A DNA stretch of 64,000 nucleotides. It comes from Capniomyces stellatus. Lineage: Eukaryota > Kickxellomycota > Harpellomycetes > Harpellales > Legeriomycetaceae. Shown here in pieces: positions 13,088-25,100 of the stretch. The notes below the pieces were generated by a model. The model had not been told where the DNA came from, made no database searches, and saw only the letters and a list, made by a program, of their open reading frames with translations. The first letter of the stretch is position 1. Each line of letters opens with the position of its first letter. The translations under genes and the position numbers were made by a program. The DNA lies in the NCBI GenBank assembly GCA_001661515.1, contig LUVW01000013.1, positions 720,649-784,648 on the forward strand. The letters run 5' to 3'.

Positions 13088-16000
13088 CTAGTTGTTGTCG
13101 AAATATTTTATGATTACACGGTTATCAGTATCTACAGAAAAGTCTTGATTGGCAAGGAATTGTGATGTATAGAAATTCTTTAAATCGTAGATCTGAGAAG
13201 AGGCCGCTAGGCTTTCCAGCTCATCAAAGGAAACGTGGATGAGATCGGGGAATGTGCCCATGTTTTTGTACTGGTGCATTGTGACCTTGTCCTGTACCAA
13301 CCTGCAAACCATTAGATACAAAAGCTCGTTGTAATCGCCAGTTGACGACAAGTACTTGCTAAAGCTTCTCTTCAGCGACCGCGCAACTGACAGCTTCTGG
13401 GCAGAAATAAACGAGGTTAGGGTAACCTTGATCGCAACGTCAATGTCGTCAGAACGGACAAAGTCTCTCAAGTGCATCCGTGCTCGCGCCTCGCTCAGTC
13501 TGACTATAGACTCCACGTGCCTAACAGTGATCGGAATGCTTCCGGTTATAAGCGATTCGCGACGCAGTTCAGAGTACAGATAAGTGACCTTGTCCGAGTC
13601 TATTTGCTGCATTTTTGGAGTTATGTTTTCTCTTGCAAACATAATGTACTTCTTGAGCAGATTCTGCGGAATAATGTCATGGTCACTGTTAATCACACTT
13701 TCTTCAGCCGCATCAACTTTGCTCAGCGCATCCATATCAACATCCTTGCCGCCTTTCCTGTTGTCCATGTCCAAAACCTTTTGCTTGTCGGCATTATCGC
13801 TATCCGGATGGCTCTTCATGTGGCTGCCAACAACAAACCTGCCCAATAGCTCGTCACGAACAGGGTCTACAGTATCTTTAACTACACACAGCACATCAAA
13901 TCTCGAAAGAATTGGTTCAGTCAGTTGCACGTTCTGCGAAAAAGGCAGTGATGGCCGGTACCTTCCGCCAATAGGATTCGCGGCGGCAATGACTGAACAA
14001 CGGGCATGCAGCGAGGCAACTATTCCGGCCTTGGAGATGGAAATGCTTTGCTGTTCCATAGCCTCGTGGATACTTGTTCTGTCTGAGTCGTTCATCTTGT
14101 CAAACTCATCAATCATGCAAACGCCTCGGTCTGCCAGCACTAAAGCGCCTCCCTCCAGCGTCCATTCACGGGTGATTGGATCTTTTCTGACACTTGCTGT
14201 TAAACCAACCGCACTCGCTCCCTGACCTGTGGTGAACACAGCTCTGTGCGCTGTGTGTTCAATGTACTTTAGGAATTGTGACTTTGCTGTTCCTGGATCT
14301 CCCAGCAGCAGCACATTGATATCGCCACGTGTTCTCAGCTTCCCTCCAATGTCTTTAGAAACACCACCAAACAGACTCAAGGCCAGCGCTGTCTTTATGT
14401 TGTTGTGTCCATAGATGGACGGCGCAATAGAGTTGACTATTCTTCGCTCAAGGTCTTTGCTCTTCGAGAGCGCTCTGATCTCCCTTCGATCCTCTTCAGT
14501 CAGCCTGAATGCTGAAAACTCATCTGACCGCTTTAGAATATGGTTAGCTTCAATCACCGTTGTAAACACTGGGAATCCCTGCTTTGCATTCAATGAAGCA
14601 TCGTAGCTGTAGCAGTAGACCCCTGTGACCTCAATCTCCTCTCCAGGCTTTGCCATGTCGATAAGATCCCACAGCAGTATCACCTCTCTGTGTCTTGGAA
14701 GTCTTCCTGCTGGAACTGACCCCGGTGTTTCCTGCAAAGTTATCTTTTGATAGTTTCTATACACCGTATTCTCAGAGTTTACTGTAAACGGCCCCTTGCT
14801 TTGACAGTTTGTACATGCCCCAATTCTGATTTCCGATCTACTATCCTGGTAGAAAGGCCCAAGAACCGCTCCACACTTTCCACAGTCAAACTTCACATAC
14901 TTTAATTGGGGGAACACGCTTGTTCTTCTACTAACCACACCCGAGACTCTCACTAATGTGTTCAGCTGCGACTGCCGCAAGTCTCTTAGACTGGATATTG
15001 TTGGCAACCCTGAAATCCTCACATGGATCTCTGGCCTGATTCTTGCATAGTCTGGGAACACTGTAAGCACTGCGTCCATGGCCAGGTCGTCCATAATTGT
15101 AAGCATCTCACGTGGCGCGTTTGCTAGAAAGTACCCCAGCAGTGGTTTGGCCATCGCCAAATGTGGATAATACACTTCTAAACTCTCACCGTTGACTATT
15201 TCGTACAAAATTTGAATTTTATAATTAAACAACTGTTAAATCTTATATCCCAGCGTTCCTATACAATAATGACACTAGTAGCGCGTCTAAGTTAAATAGT
15301 TGATGCTAAATAACAATATTATATTCTATATCCTTTTTACCTTCTCCCAGCTTCCTAATCTTTTCACCATACACCGACGATCCCTTCTCGTCAACAAAGG
15401 ATAGCAAAAAGTTTCTAAAATCACGGGCAATCGCCTGTCTTGGTCCTGGTTCGCTTATCCATGCTCCAACCGACTCCCCCTTGATATCTTTAAGATCATC
15501 AATAGTAAGCGCTCGTTCCTCATCCTCCACGTCAAGAGTTCCGTCAAGCAATGAGGCATGTATATTCTTATCTCCTCCTAATCTTCTTCTACGGCGTTTC
15601 GACATGTCAATGTCGTCGCCACCCCAACCATCCTCATCCATTCCCTGCAAAAATGCTGCTGGAATACGCGATTTGCCCATTGCTCTCCCTTCCTCCATGT
15701 CTCGTCTCCTCATTCTTGCCTCCACTCTAGCCCTCTCTGCTGGATCCATCATTGCAAAGTCTGTTTCATCGTCAATGTCTCTTTCATCGTAGGTGTCAAG
15801 CCCATCAATATCCCTGTAATCCTTTTCCATATCTTGCCCAAACAAATCCTCCCCCTCTTCCTCCTCCATCGCCAACCTTTCTCCCTCCTCTTCCTCCTCA
15901 TTGTCCTCTTCAACTATCCCTTCAAGGGTTTGGTCATACTCTCTCTCTGCCTCCAAGTCATCATCACTCAGCTCTGGTGCATACAACGGAGTAAACGGCG

Positions 16001-16417
16001 AAAATGGCGGTGGCGATGAAGGTGGCAAAGCCCCCCCTCTGTATGCCGGTGGACTAGACAAATATGACACCCCTCCTCCAGGTGTCTGTGGAAAGGTTAC
16101 CTCCTCATCTGACTCATCAGAGTCAATAACGTCTTCAGCCTGTCTCTTGTTACCTCTGCGATTCTATTTGCAGTTTTCAAAAAATAAAACACGTGTTGAT
16201 ATTTTGTTTAAACATTCAATGTTCTCTGCGTACAATAGTTATCGGGTGGTGTTCTCTTCAAGCTTCGCCATTAGCTCCACCTTTCTTTCTTTTCTTTCCT
16301 TTTTTCCCTTCTTTCCTTTCTTTGCCGTTTTTTTAGCTTAAATATTTGTTTTTTTTTACTAGGCTGTTTTTCTTTCTGTTTTTTAAATTGCTACACTTTG
16401 TTGAGGCCACTTACCAT
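13088..16417 (-). CDS. MCM2: DNA replication licensing factor MCM2
   Basis: Minus-strand model of three coding exons: 16417-16415 (only the ATG), 16163-15341 and 15195-13088, giving 977 residues. Mcm2 is a subunit of the hexameric replicative helicase loaded at origins in G1. Visible are the acidic N-terminal tail with the Mcm2-type motif GEDLFGQDMEKDYR, a C4 zinc finger (C-x2-C-x18-C-x2-C, about residues 380-403), Walker A GDPGTAKS (about 574), Walker B with DEFDKM, arginine finger SRFD, and the Mcm2-diagnostic VVGSH after it. The join GE|VNGESLEV matches the family across intron 2 (15196-15340). The first in-frame Met inside exon 2 lies far downstream, so the ATG-only exon, which abuts a consensus GTAAGT, is the best start. 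It is longer than yeast Mcm2 (868). The next gene upstream on the same strand side (by coordinate) is the shugoshin-like gene. Confidence 0.93.
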
Positions 16418-17185
16418 TTCAATATTATATGCGTATAACTATTACTGCCCCTTTACTTTAGTCTGGTTTTAACTGAACTGAGAGCTTTTGGCGCTGGTTA
16501 AGCTTTGAATCTAATTTTATTTCCACTCAACTCTATTCCTTTGACTGTGTTTAAAAGCAAAAAAGGTGTAGGTAAGCTACTTTTGTTGTCACTTTAACAA
16601 AAATACTATATTAGTACCGAGTTGATCGTATTTATTGCTCTCAATTCTGTTTTGTGTTTTTGTTCACTTTTCTTCAACCTGATTTTTTATTTTATTTATT
16701 TTTTACTATTTGCATCGCTTGTTTATTTTTACTTTTAACAATATGACTATTCCAGAATTAATTTACCAACACTAATTTTATTGGATTACATTGTTTACGT
16801 TTTCGACTCCTTTAATCAACAGCTCAGATTGATTTGATATAGTTTGATTGCCAAATTGTGCATTTGTTTACAACTTATCCGTTTTATTTATGACAAACTA
16901 GGGTAGAATAAACATTAAAAAAAGCAATGCAAACTTAGCGATTTGAATTGGTGGTAAAAATAAAAACAAAAATAAAAATATCAAATAATTTCAGCGCAAA
17001 CAAATGCAGCGGATGAATAAAGTAAAGGTCTAAAAATTACATTCCAAAGCAAATCTGCTTATTAATTAAATCGCATCAGAGAATGTATTTTCGTCTCCTT
17101 TTCTCAACTTTCTATTAAAAATGGTAGAAACTACTGTTAGCAGCCAATTAAGGGATAGTAGTATCGCTTCGTAGCATCGGCGGGC
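16418..17185. other. Intergenic between MCM2 and shugoshin-like gene
   Basis: AT-rich, T-tract-bearing DNA upstream of MCM2 and downstream of the next minus-strand gene. No gene is seen; it probably holds the MCM2 promoter. Confidence 0.65.
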
Positions 17186-19155
17186 TTATCTTTTGCTCAA
17201 AGTAAGCGTTGAAAAAAAAGTGAAAGAAATAACATCAATAAATAAAAAAATGGAAAAGCGAGCTGAAATTATTTCAATTAAAAAACAAAAAAACAAACCG
17301 AAATTGCATAAATAAATATTGTGAGTTCTCACCTTAGCAAGCTTGGCAACTTGTAATTAACCTTGGAAATGGATTCCCGAACATTTCTTTTGTTTCCTGT
17401 AACCAAAAATATAAAAATAAAAGAAATGCCAATTGATTTAATAAATATGCCATATGCTAGGGTGTGTTTGTTAACACAGAAGCTGTGCAGAGCTAATGGC
17501 CACCAGATTATTTGACCACTTGCCTAGTATCCCAATATCATCCTTAGATTTGCTTGGAGATGATGGTATATTAAATATCAGGTTTTCCAATGGCTTGTTT
17601 TTTATCAGACTCGTACGTATTTTCTTCTTTTCGGTGATATCAAGAATCAAGTTGCGTTCGTTTTTTACTGGAGATTTTATTCTAATTGTCTCCAAGTCTA
17701 TTATTCTCTGCTCCAAGTTTATAAGCTGCATAGTCTTGTCTATTTGTTTTAATGCAAAATCTATAATAAAGCGAAATGCGTTCTCGGTCTGTTCTCAATC
17801 ACACAATCAATTTAGTAGGCACAGTTAGTAACTTTGTACCTTTAAGCGGTATTCTCACTATTGGCAGCTCTTTTTTCTCTAGTGGCTCAACATAGCATTC
17901 GACTGAAGGCGATAGTGTGTTTTTATTGAGATCGGCTAATTCGTCTTTATAAACACCGAAACAAACCTCGCTTTGTTCTTGTTTCTTGTGGTCATAGCTA
18001 TTGATCTGCGATCTAGTTTTATATGAACTGACTGGGTCCAGCTTATCCTCACCAAGACAAGGCAGCTTATACCCACAACTTCCAAATTCTGTATCTCTTT
18101 TAACCAAATCTAAATGTATAAGCGATTTATAGTTTAATCTAATCTCAGCATGGGAACACTACAACTAACCCAACTTACTTGTTTGTGCCGGTTCGCTAAC
18201 TTCCAGCAGTGTAGCTAAAGTGGTGATTTTTGACTTTTTTTTAACACCTCTGTTCCCAAAAAACACTGGCCTTACGCTATCGTTCTTTCTAATGCTATGC
18301 TCGCCTCTGTCGCTATTATTTCTGCTCTTGGGCGTGGGTGAGATCGGGAGTATTCTTTTTTTCTTGGCAGCTCCAGCATCTATACTGCTAACCAAAACAT
18401 CCCCATTATCAAAGCCTGCATCAACACCAAGCCCTGGTAGTTCTATATTCTCCAAAACTTTACCAAAGTCTGCTTGGTTCAGAACGTTTATTCTATCCGC
18501 CAACTTGAGCAACACTTTGGCTACAACCTAAAAAAAACATTAAAATGTTAGCAGTTTCATTCTGTAGCCGCATTTAAAGAGTCCAACACCAAGCGCCTTC
18601 GAGTTGTGGTATATGTGCTTATTTCTGCCTTTACCGATTTGCAGATACTTGAATATCTTTCCCTGTCCATAGAAATCACCCTAACCTCCTCCTTGTACTG
18701 AGAGACCTGCTTAATCAGCTCTAGATTTTCTATTATCAGCATACTTACTTGCGCCTTCAGGCTAGAATTTTCATTTAAAACCCTTGTGTTTTTCCTACAA
18801 CCAAGTACAAATCGGTTAAATTGATATGTGAGCATTAGACTGACTCAAACCAGATAAAGTCGGATCTTGAAAAAGCAACAGGAATATGTGCAGCACTAGT
18901 AAAGATTCATCCGTTCTTACTTGGCAAACTTGAGGTTTGCATCTCTTAGCCCAGCAAAATGCTCTACACAAATCACAGAACATTGTAAAAGTAAGCGTTG
19001 ATACTTTTTTTTTATTTTTTTACTAAAGTGTAAGAGTCAACACTTTAATAACAAAAAAACACGCAGCTTTTGATATAGTTGACTCAACAGAAGCGATTGA
19101 AATCAAAGGGAAACTTACTTTGTATGTAATAGCTTTTCTTGGCCTGTGATGACAT
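17186..19155 (-). CDS. SGO1: Shugoshin-like centromeric cohesion protector
   Basis: Eight minus-strand exons rebuilt by eye: 19155-19119, 18963-18921, 18794-18590, 18527-18179, 18109-17840, 17760-17524, 17396-17333 and 17195-17186. All phases close, giving 404 residues. Shugoshins recruit PP2A to protect centromeric cohesin and sense tension. Evidence is the N-terminal short helix followed by a coiled coil (FAGLRDANLKFAKKN, then SLKAQVSMLIIENLEL, about residues 14-60) and a C-terminal basic motif RNVRESISKVNYKLPSLLSKR. The latter fits the shugoshin C-terminal box (Y-x-x-P-x-L-x-x-K). The middle is poorly conserved, as is usual. Weak points: the exon 3 donor (GTGTTG) is non-consensus, intron 6 uses a GC donor (GCAAGT), and the last exon is 10 nt with a GAG acceptor. 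Family call fairly sure; exact exon ends less so. Confidence 0.7.
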
Positions 19156-19700
19156 TTGTTACTTTGCTAGAATACAGAAACAACCAAGGGAATATTAAGA
19201 GTAAGGGTAATGTTTTCTTTATGAGTACAATCCCGCCATCAAGTATATATGTAAATATCCGGGTCATTAGCTGCAGCGAAACAAATGCAGCTTATATTAA
19301 AGCTATAAACCTGACATAAACTTTATCCATTCTGCTGACAAAGTAAATGCAAAAAGTAATCAAATAACACACTGGGTGTTTATTATGGTTGGATGTAGGC
19401 AAAATATATGAACAAAAAAAAACAATTAGAATTGAAGCCTTTTGACAAAAATTTTAACAAAGTATGCGCAAATGCTAAATGTATACATCGAATTAGTATG
19501 ACTATGGGCTAAATGGAAATGCTGGTGTTGGGAAACTGAGTACATTTTAGCATAAACATAAAGCAAAACTTATTATCATATACAATAGTAAAATAAACGC
19601 AACGACCAGTTACTATAGCATATTGGAAGGATAAATAAAGAGAAAAATTGGAAAACAGTAGAGTAAAAAAGAAATAAGAAAACATTAAAGTTAAAAAAAA
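19156..19700. other. Intergenic between shugoshin-like and TTC36-like genes
   Basis: AT-rich; 5' flank of the shugoshin-like gene and 3' flank of the TPR gene. Nothing else is recognised. Confidence 0.65.
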
Positions 19701-20763
19701 TTATTCCTCGGCTTGTTTTGGGTTGTTCAACTCGGCCAACGAGTTTAAGAATACAGCATTGCACATTTTGGCATAAGGGTTTTCTCTAACTTGGGCTATT
19801 TTAGCTACTTCATTTCCATACTTGGCACCTATTTCAAAATCGACAAGAGCGCCCTCATCATCGCCAATAGCCTTTTTTATCACCCCTCTATGTGTGTATG
19901 CTTGTTTTAAAACAGAGCTATTGCCTTTCCCCTTTTTAATTGCCATGTTCAAGTCAGATAGTGCCATTTCGGTATTTTCAAGCAGGCGATATACTTGAGC
20001 TCTATTGGAGCAAAGGTAGCAATAATTACACATCATTTAATGCAAGCACAGGATAGAATCGCTTCATTCCCACGTGGGAAATATTAAAGTTGAAATAAAC
20101 TGGGTTTACAACGTATAATCCATAACCAAGGCCTGGATAAAAATAAAATACATATTATATACATTAAAGAAAGGATAATTGAAAATTGTTAAACATCACC
20201 TGTTGTTGTAAGCTGAAGGATAGCCAGGATAAGATTCAATCAGACTCGAAAGCAGTTCCAGTGCCTTGTTCAAGTCATTGCCTTCGGCTGCAACTATGGC
20301 ATCCTTTTCTGAGGCTTTGATATTTTCCAAAGTCTCATTGTCAACGCTAAAGTCTAAGTATAATCCAAATAGGCAAACAAGCTCTTCAGGTTAATATTTT
20401 TAAAGCAAAAAACGCGATAGAAAAACAAAAACGTGATAAAAAAACAAAATCTGTTATAGCAAAAGTAAATAACCCTTGGCGGTATTATTATCTGATAAAT
20501 AAAATAAATAAAGAGGTGGGATAGTACTTGCGTGTTTGTGACTCCTCTGGGACAGGACCGGAAGGTATGGAGGCTCCAAGTAGCTGATCTCTTGTAAACT
20601 CTTCATCGACGCCTATTACAATACAGTTGAATTTTCAGGGGTATAAATATTATAGAAAACAACCCAAGAAAAGGGTATATTTAAAAGTAAGGTAGGGGGT
20701 TTTACCGTTGCTTAAAATGGCCTCGAGGATATTTGTATCGTGTGTCGACAGTTTTGAACTCAT
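19701..20763 (-). CDS. TTC36: TTC36-like tetratricopeptide repeat protein
   Basis: Four minus-strand exons: 20763-20706, 20612 to about 20532 or 20528, about 20353 or 20346 to 20200, and 20001-19701; about 196-197 residues. It contains three TPR-like helix pairs, with the TTC36 signatures PSAYNNRAQVYRL and ENPYAKMCN near the C terminus, and total length close to animal TTC36 (about 190). The role is probably protein-protein interaction; the fungal function is unknown. Exon 2-3 splicing is ambiguous. A GC donor (GCAAGT, exon end 20532) with acceptor ATACTTAG keeps frame, and so does a GT donor (GTACTA, exon end 20528) with the next AG seven bases on. The two products differ by one residue. Family assignment rests on collinear similarity recalled for TTC36, not a search. 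Confidence 0.8.
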
Positions 20764-22111
20764 TGTGTTTTACTTTTGGTTTGGTTTGGGTTAAGAATAA
20801 TACCAAAGCAAGCTATTTTTATTTTTAATTTTGTTGAAAACTCAACGAAAGTTTTGTGTAGTAAAAAAAAAAAGAAATAAAAAAAATACAAGAGAAAGGG
20901 AGGATTAAAAGCTAGTTATTGTTTTTAAACTTTCGCAAACTCAAAACTGGGATATACGATAAATGCAGTTTATCTAATAAAAGCGTATATCAGCATGAAA
21001 AACGAATAGACCGAAAAAAAATAGTGATAAAAGAGCCAGAGTCTGTACTTTTTGTTTTCTGCCTTCTAATTTGGAAAAGAGCAAAGCCAATTCTTTTGAA
21101 GCATAGTAAGTGGAAATTATGGAAGTTACAGTTATAACCAAAGACATCGTGGGAATGTTTCTGCAACAATGACGAAAAAAAGAGTGGTATTTTATCTTTG
21201 TAATAGTCGAGCTTATTTAGAAATGAGCGAATGAGTGGCTCCCAAAATAAAGAGACTTGTTCGTAACCAGTCTTGTTGCTTGAAAGTAAAATGAAAAGGA
21301 AAGCGAGTTGGAAACGGCTAAAAAAAAGTGTTTTTGTATAACACCGCTTTTATTTTATTACTAGAAACACCACTTTAATTTAGATCCAATCTAAACCTAA
21401 TTATATAAAAGCAATGCTGTGTAATTTGTTAGTACACCAATACAAAAGAGCCGTAGCAATAGAGAAAGAAAAGAGAGTACAAAAAAAGTTACAAAAAAAG
21501 ATAACAACAATATAAAAGTTAAAACGAACTTGTTATTCGAGTATCAAGTGGAAGGAATTCAGGCTGAGCAAGAAATGAGAATTTATTTTAGCCGGCTTTC
21601 CTTCTCTTGTATTTATATGACCAGCAAGCGTCAGAGACCTTCGATGGAGCTACAAGATCCTAAAATAAAAGGCTTGCATACTACATAAGGCTAACTGATA
21701 CTACGTAATACACATTACCACCGTAGAACAACCTAAAGAAGGGGTAAAAAGATAATGGATGCTCACAGTAAAGGTTGAAACAAAAAAAAAGGACGGCAAA
21801 TGGTGTAACTTTGTGATTGGCCAGAACAGTCGTCGTTTCCATCACTTTATTTTCTCCGGTACTTTCTTTATATTTATTGTATTTCATTTCTTTGCTAAAC
21901 AATAGCTGCATTTATTCCAATTCCCAACAACATGGTCAAAATGAGTATATGGGCTGTACTGGCGTTTTTTGGGATATTTTTATGGAAAATGTATGTGCTT
22001 TGGTTTGCAAAGTACAATAAAATAGTGAAATGATTAGATGTTTTTTTTTCTTAAAAAAAGAGGAGCAAAAACATAGTCAAACTCAAGCATAATAGCAATA
22101 TAAAGTCATGC
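20764..22111. other. Intergenic between TTC36-like and SNF2 genes
   Basis: About 1.35 kb of AT-rich DNA. It is the 5' flank of the TTC36-like gene and the 3' flank of the SNF2 gene. The only item that might be coding is a 33-codon hydrophobic frame at 21932-22033, listed separately. Confidence 0.6.
21932..22033 (+). CDS. Possible small membrane peptide (33 aa), hypothetical
   Basis: An ATG-to-TGA frame coding one hydrophobic segment (SIWAVLAFFGIFLWKMYVLWF) followed by a basic tail ending NKIVK. The shape is that of a tail-in/tail-out single-span micropeptide, and the AACATGG start context is reasonable. I recognise no family. Chance is a serious alternative for a 33-codon frame in AT-rich DNA. 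Confidence 0.22.
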   Translation: MVKMSIWAVLAFFGIFLWKMYVLWFAKYNKIVK

Positions 22112-25100
22112 TTAAATTTGCGAACTTCCTCTAGCGTTGAACAAATAATTCAAGTTTTCAATTCTCGAATCAGCAAGGTCCGCACCAGTGCGTAGGATCT
22201 GATCATCTAGTTCGTCATCAAGCTCGCCATCAAGCTCACCAGAGCTAGACTCGGGGCTTTGAGGGAAGCTGTTGGCAGTTGGTTTAGAGGCGCGACTAGA
22301 GTCCATTAACGAAACATCAGCAATCTTGGCCTTCCTGCTCTGCAACTTTTTAATCTTCTCCTCAATTGAGCCAACCATCATGTACTTGTGGACAAACACA
22401 TCTCTGGTCTGTCCAAGCCGGTGAACCCTGTCAATTGCCTGGCGTTCAATTGATGGGTTCCAATACGGGTCCATCAGAAAGACATGGTTTGCCATTGTCA
22501 AATTTAGCCCAACACCGCCAGCTTTTAGAGAAACCAGGATTATTGAGCACCGTTTGTTCACTTCAAAGTTACGCAAATGAATGTTCCTAACATGTCGAGG
22601 CATTGTCCCATCAAGTCTTGCAAACTCAAAACGCTGCTCCTTCAGTGAGATCTAAATAAATCGAGACAAACAATTTAATCAAGGAAGTTTTAATCAGCTA
22701 AAGTTTGATAATTTTGTGTAGCAAAGCAGGGGTGGCCAATACAAATATTCACGTGAGTTTTATCATCCATTATTTCTACACAATATGCCCAAAAAACAGT
22801 CCTACCTCTATCAAGTCCAGCATCTTTGTCCACTGAGAAAAAACAACAGATTTTTGAATCATTCCATACGTCTGGTCGTTTTGAATTTTAATTAAGTCCT
22901 CAACTAAAGACCTGATCTTTGTGGACGTACTAGTGGTCATTAAATTGGTTACAGTGCGATTCACAATAGCCGGCTTACTATCTCGCTGATCCACCTGCTC
23001 ATCCACCTGTTTCTGCTCTTGATCCAACTCGCCTAATCTGTAATTGGGTCTTATAACACCAACAACAGGTTTTGTATCAACCAGGCCACTCGATAAACTG
23101 CTTAAACTTTCCAACCCCAACTGACCGCTGTCAACTCCGCTGATTGATGGTGACGAATATTTCTCTGGTATTGACAGTATCGAGTCCACAGTTTCCTTGT
23201 CAAAGCTAAAAGTGTCGCTTTGAGCTGACAAACCTGTGTCGCATTCAGGACAAAAAAACATATTCCCCTCGCTACCAGCCAGAGCCTCAATGCAATCCGG
23301 ACAAAACACATGCTTGCAGCTTGAAACTACAACAGTGGAGTTATTAAAGACCTCAGGTTTAATTCCAGGCTCTTGGTGGTTATACTTCATCTCAACTCTA
23401 GTGTTTTCTTTGGAAAATTTGTATAGCTGGATTGTGCATAAACAGCACAGAATTTCTCCCATCTCCAGGCCAGATTTTCTCAACACATCCACAAACTCGG
23501 AACCACGCGAACCACACAGTTGCGCAAAACTAGAATTGGGACCTGATGCGTTTGACTCTGTTATTGGCTTTTGATTAGCAGTTGCACTACCATCGCCATA
23601 AACTACACCCCTGCTCCCAACTTTCTGTTCAAGATTGGCGACATTTCCTGTTTGTGTGCTTCCGTGCGGAACTTTGGGCACGTTTGAGGTTGATGCAGAC
23701 TCGGATTTTGGAATAGAAGAAGTGCTTCTGGTTATTCGCGATCTGGTGGAAGGGAGGTTTGTTGAATTTAACTCGCCAGTTTCCAAGTGTTTTTTGCTGT
23801 CGCATAGTGCAGGATGGGCACATATCTGTCTTAGTCTCAGAATAAACACCAGCATTGCCATGTAATTCTTCAGAACTGAATCGTTACTTAGACATCTTTC
23901 CAAGTAATCTTGGGCATCCTTTTCAACACTATCATACAGCAGCTGCTCAGCCTGAGTAAACGCCAGCCAACGCTCCCTCTCGACTATTGGAGGCAGCTTA
24001 AGAATCTTCTCGCCTGTCATCCGGTCAACTTGGAACTTCATCCGGCGCAAACAAAGGGTCTGTAACATTAGCTGCACCCTCTGGGCGCCAATGTTGACTC
24101 GGCTTCTCTTTGACTCATCGTCCTCAAACTCGTTTGGGTTAATGTGGAACGGCTTTCCTATATACTTTACCCAAACACCCCACGAGTCCAGTGGCTCAAA
24201 GCGAAGAAACTTGACTAGACTGTACATATCGTCCAGCCTGTTCTGGATCGGCGTTCCTGTTAGGCACCATCTACGACTTGCTGTCAGCGCACACGCTCCT
24301 CTAGACTGCCACGTTCTCCTATCTTTAATCACATGCGCCTCGTCCAAAACTATGCGGTGCCAATACGACTCCATCAACGGTGAAACATACGGCGACGACG
24401 GAATCCTGTACCCATTGTCCCCAAGATCCATGCTTGGCACTGTGATCTTCAGCTGCCTTACCTCTTTGGAATACTCCAACTGCACCACGTTATAAGTGGT
24501 CAAAACTATGTCAAATTGACAGAGCTGCTGGGCTAAACACGCTCGTCCTGCCCCGTGGTGTACATAGACACTTAACGACTTGCGTTTGGTGTGTGCCTTC
24601 ACTTGGTCCTCCCAGTTTGATAACGTGGAAAGCGGGCAGACTATCAACGTACCTGCTGTTATCTTTCCTCTAAACCTGTTGGCAAAGTCCTTTTCTGCTT
24701 TTTGCTCCGTATTAAACTTCTTTTCTCCACCACCACTTTCTCCCTCACTACCATTGATGCTGTTATCATTATTCATTTTCCCACTCTCACTCTCACTTTC
24801 AACCTCACTCTCACTTTCAACCTCACTCTCACTCTGACTTTCACAACTTTTGCTTGATGATCTATTATTGGCTCTATTTTTTGGACTCATTACCACATCA
24901 TCTTTACCAACAAAATCCTCATCTTTACCAACAACATCCCCATTTTCACCAATAAAATATTCGTCTTTACTAGCAACAACATCGTCTTTATCAACGCCAG
25001 TATCGCTTCCATCATTATTCTCATCCTCATCACTACCAGCTGCTTTTCTTTTGCTGCCAAGTCTGCCTGCACTTCTAGCTCTGTCTGCTTCCGGAGTGTA

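Noticed and set aside
13584..14225. 213-codon plus-strand frame inside MCM2
   Set aside because: Antisense to the conserved MCM ATPase core; Ser/Leu-rich translation typical of a shadow frame.
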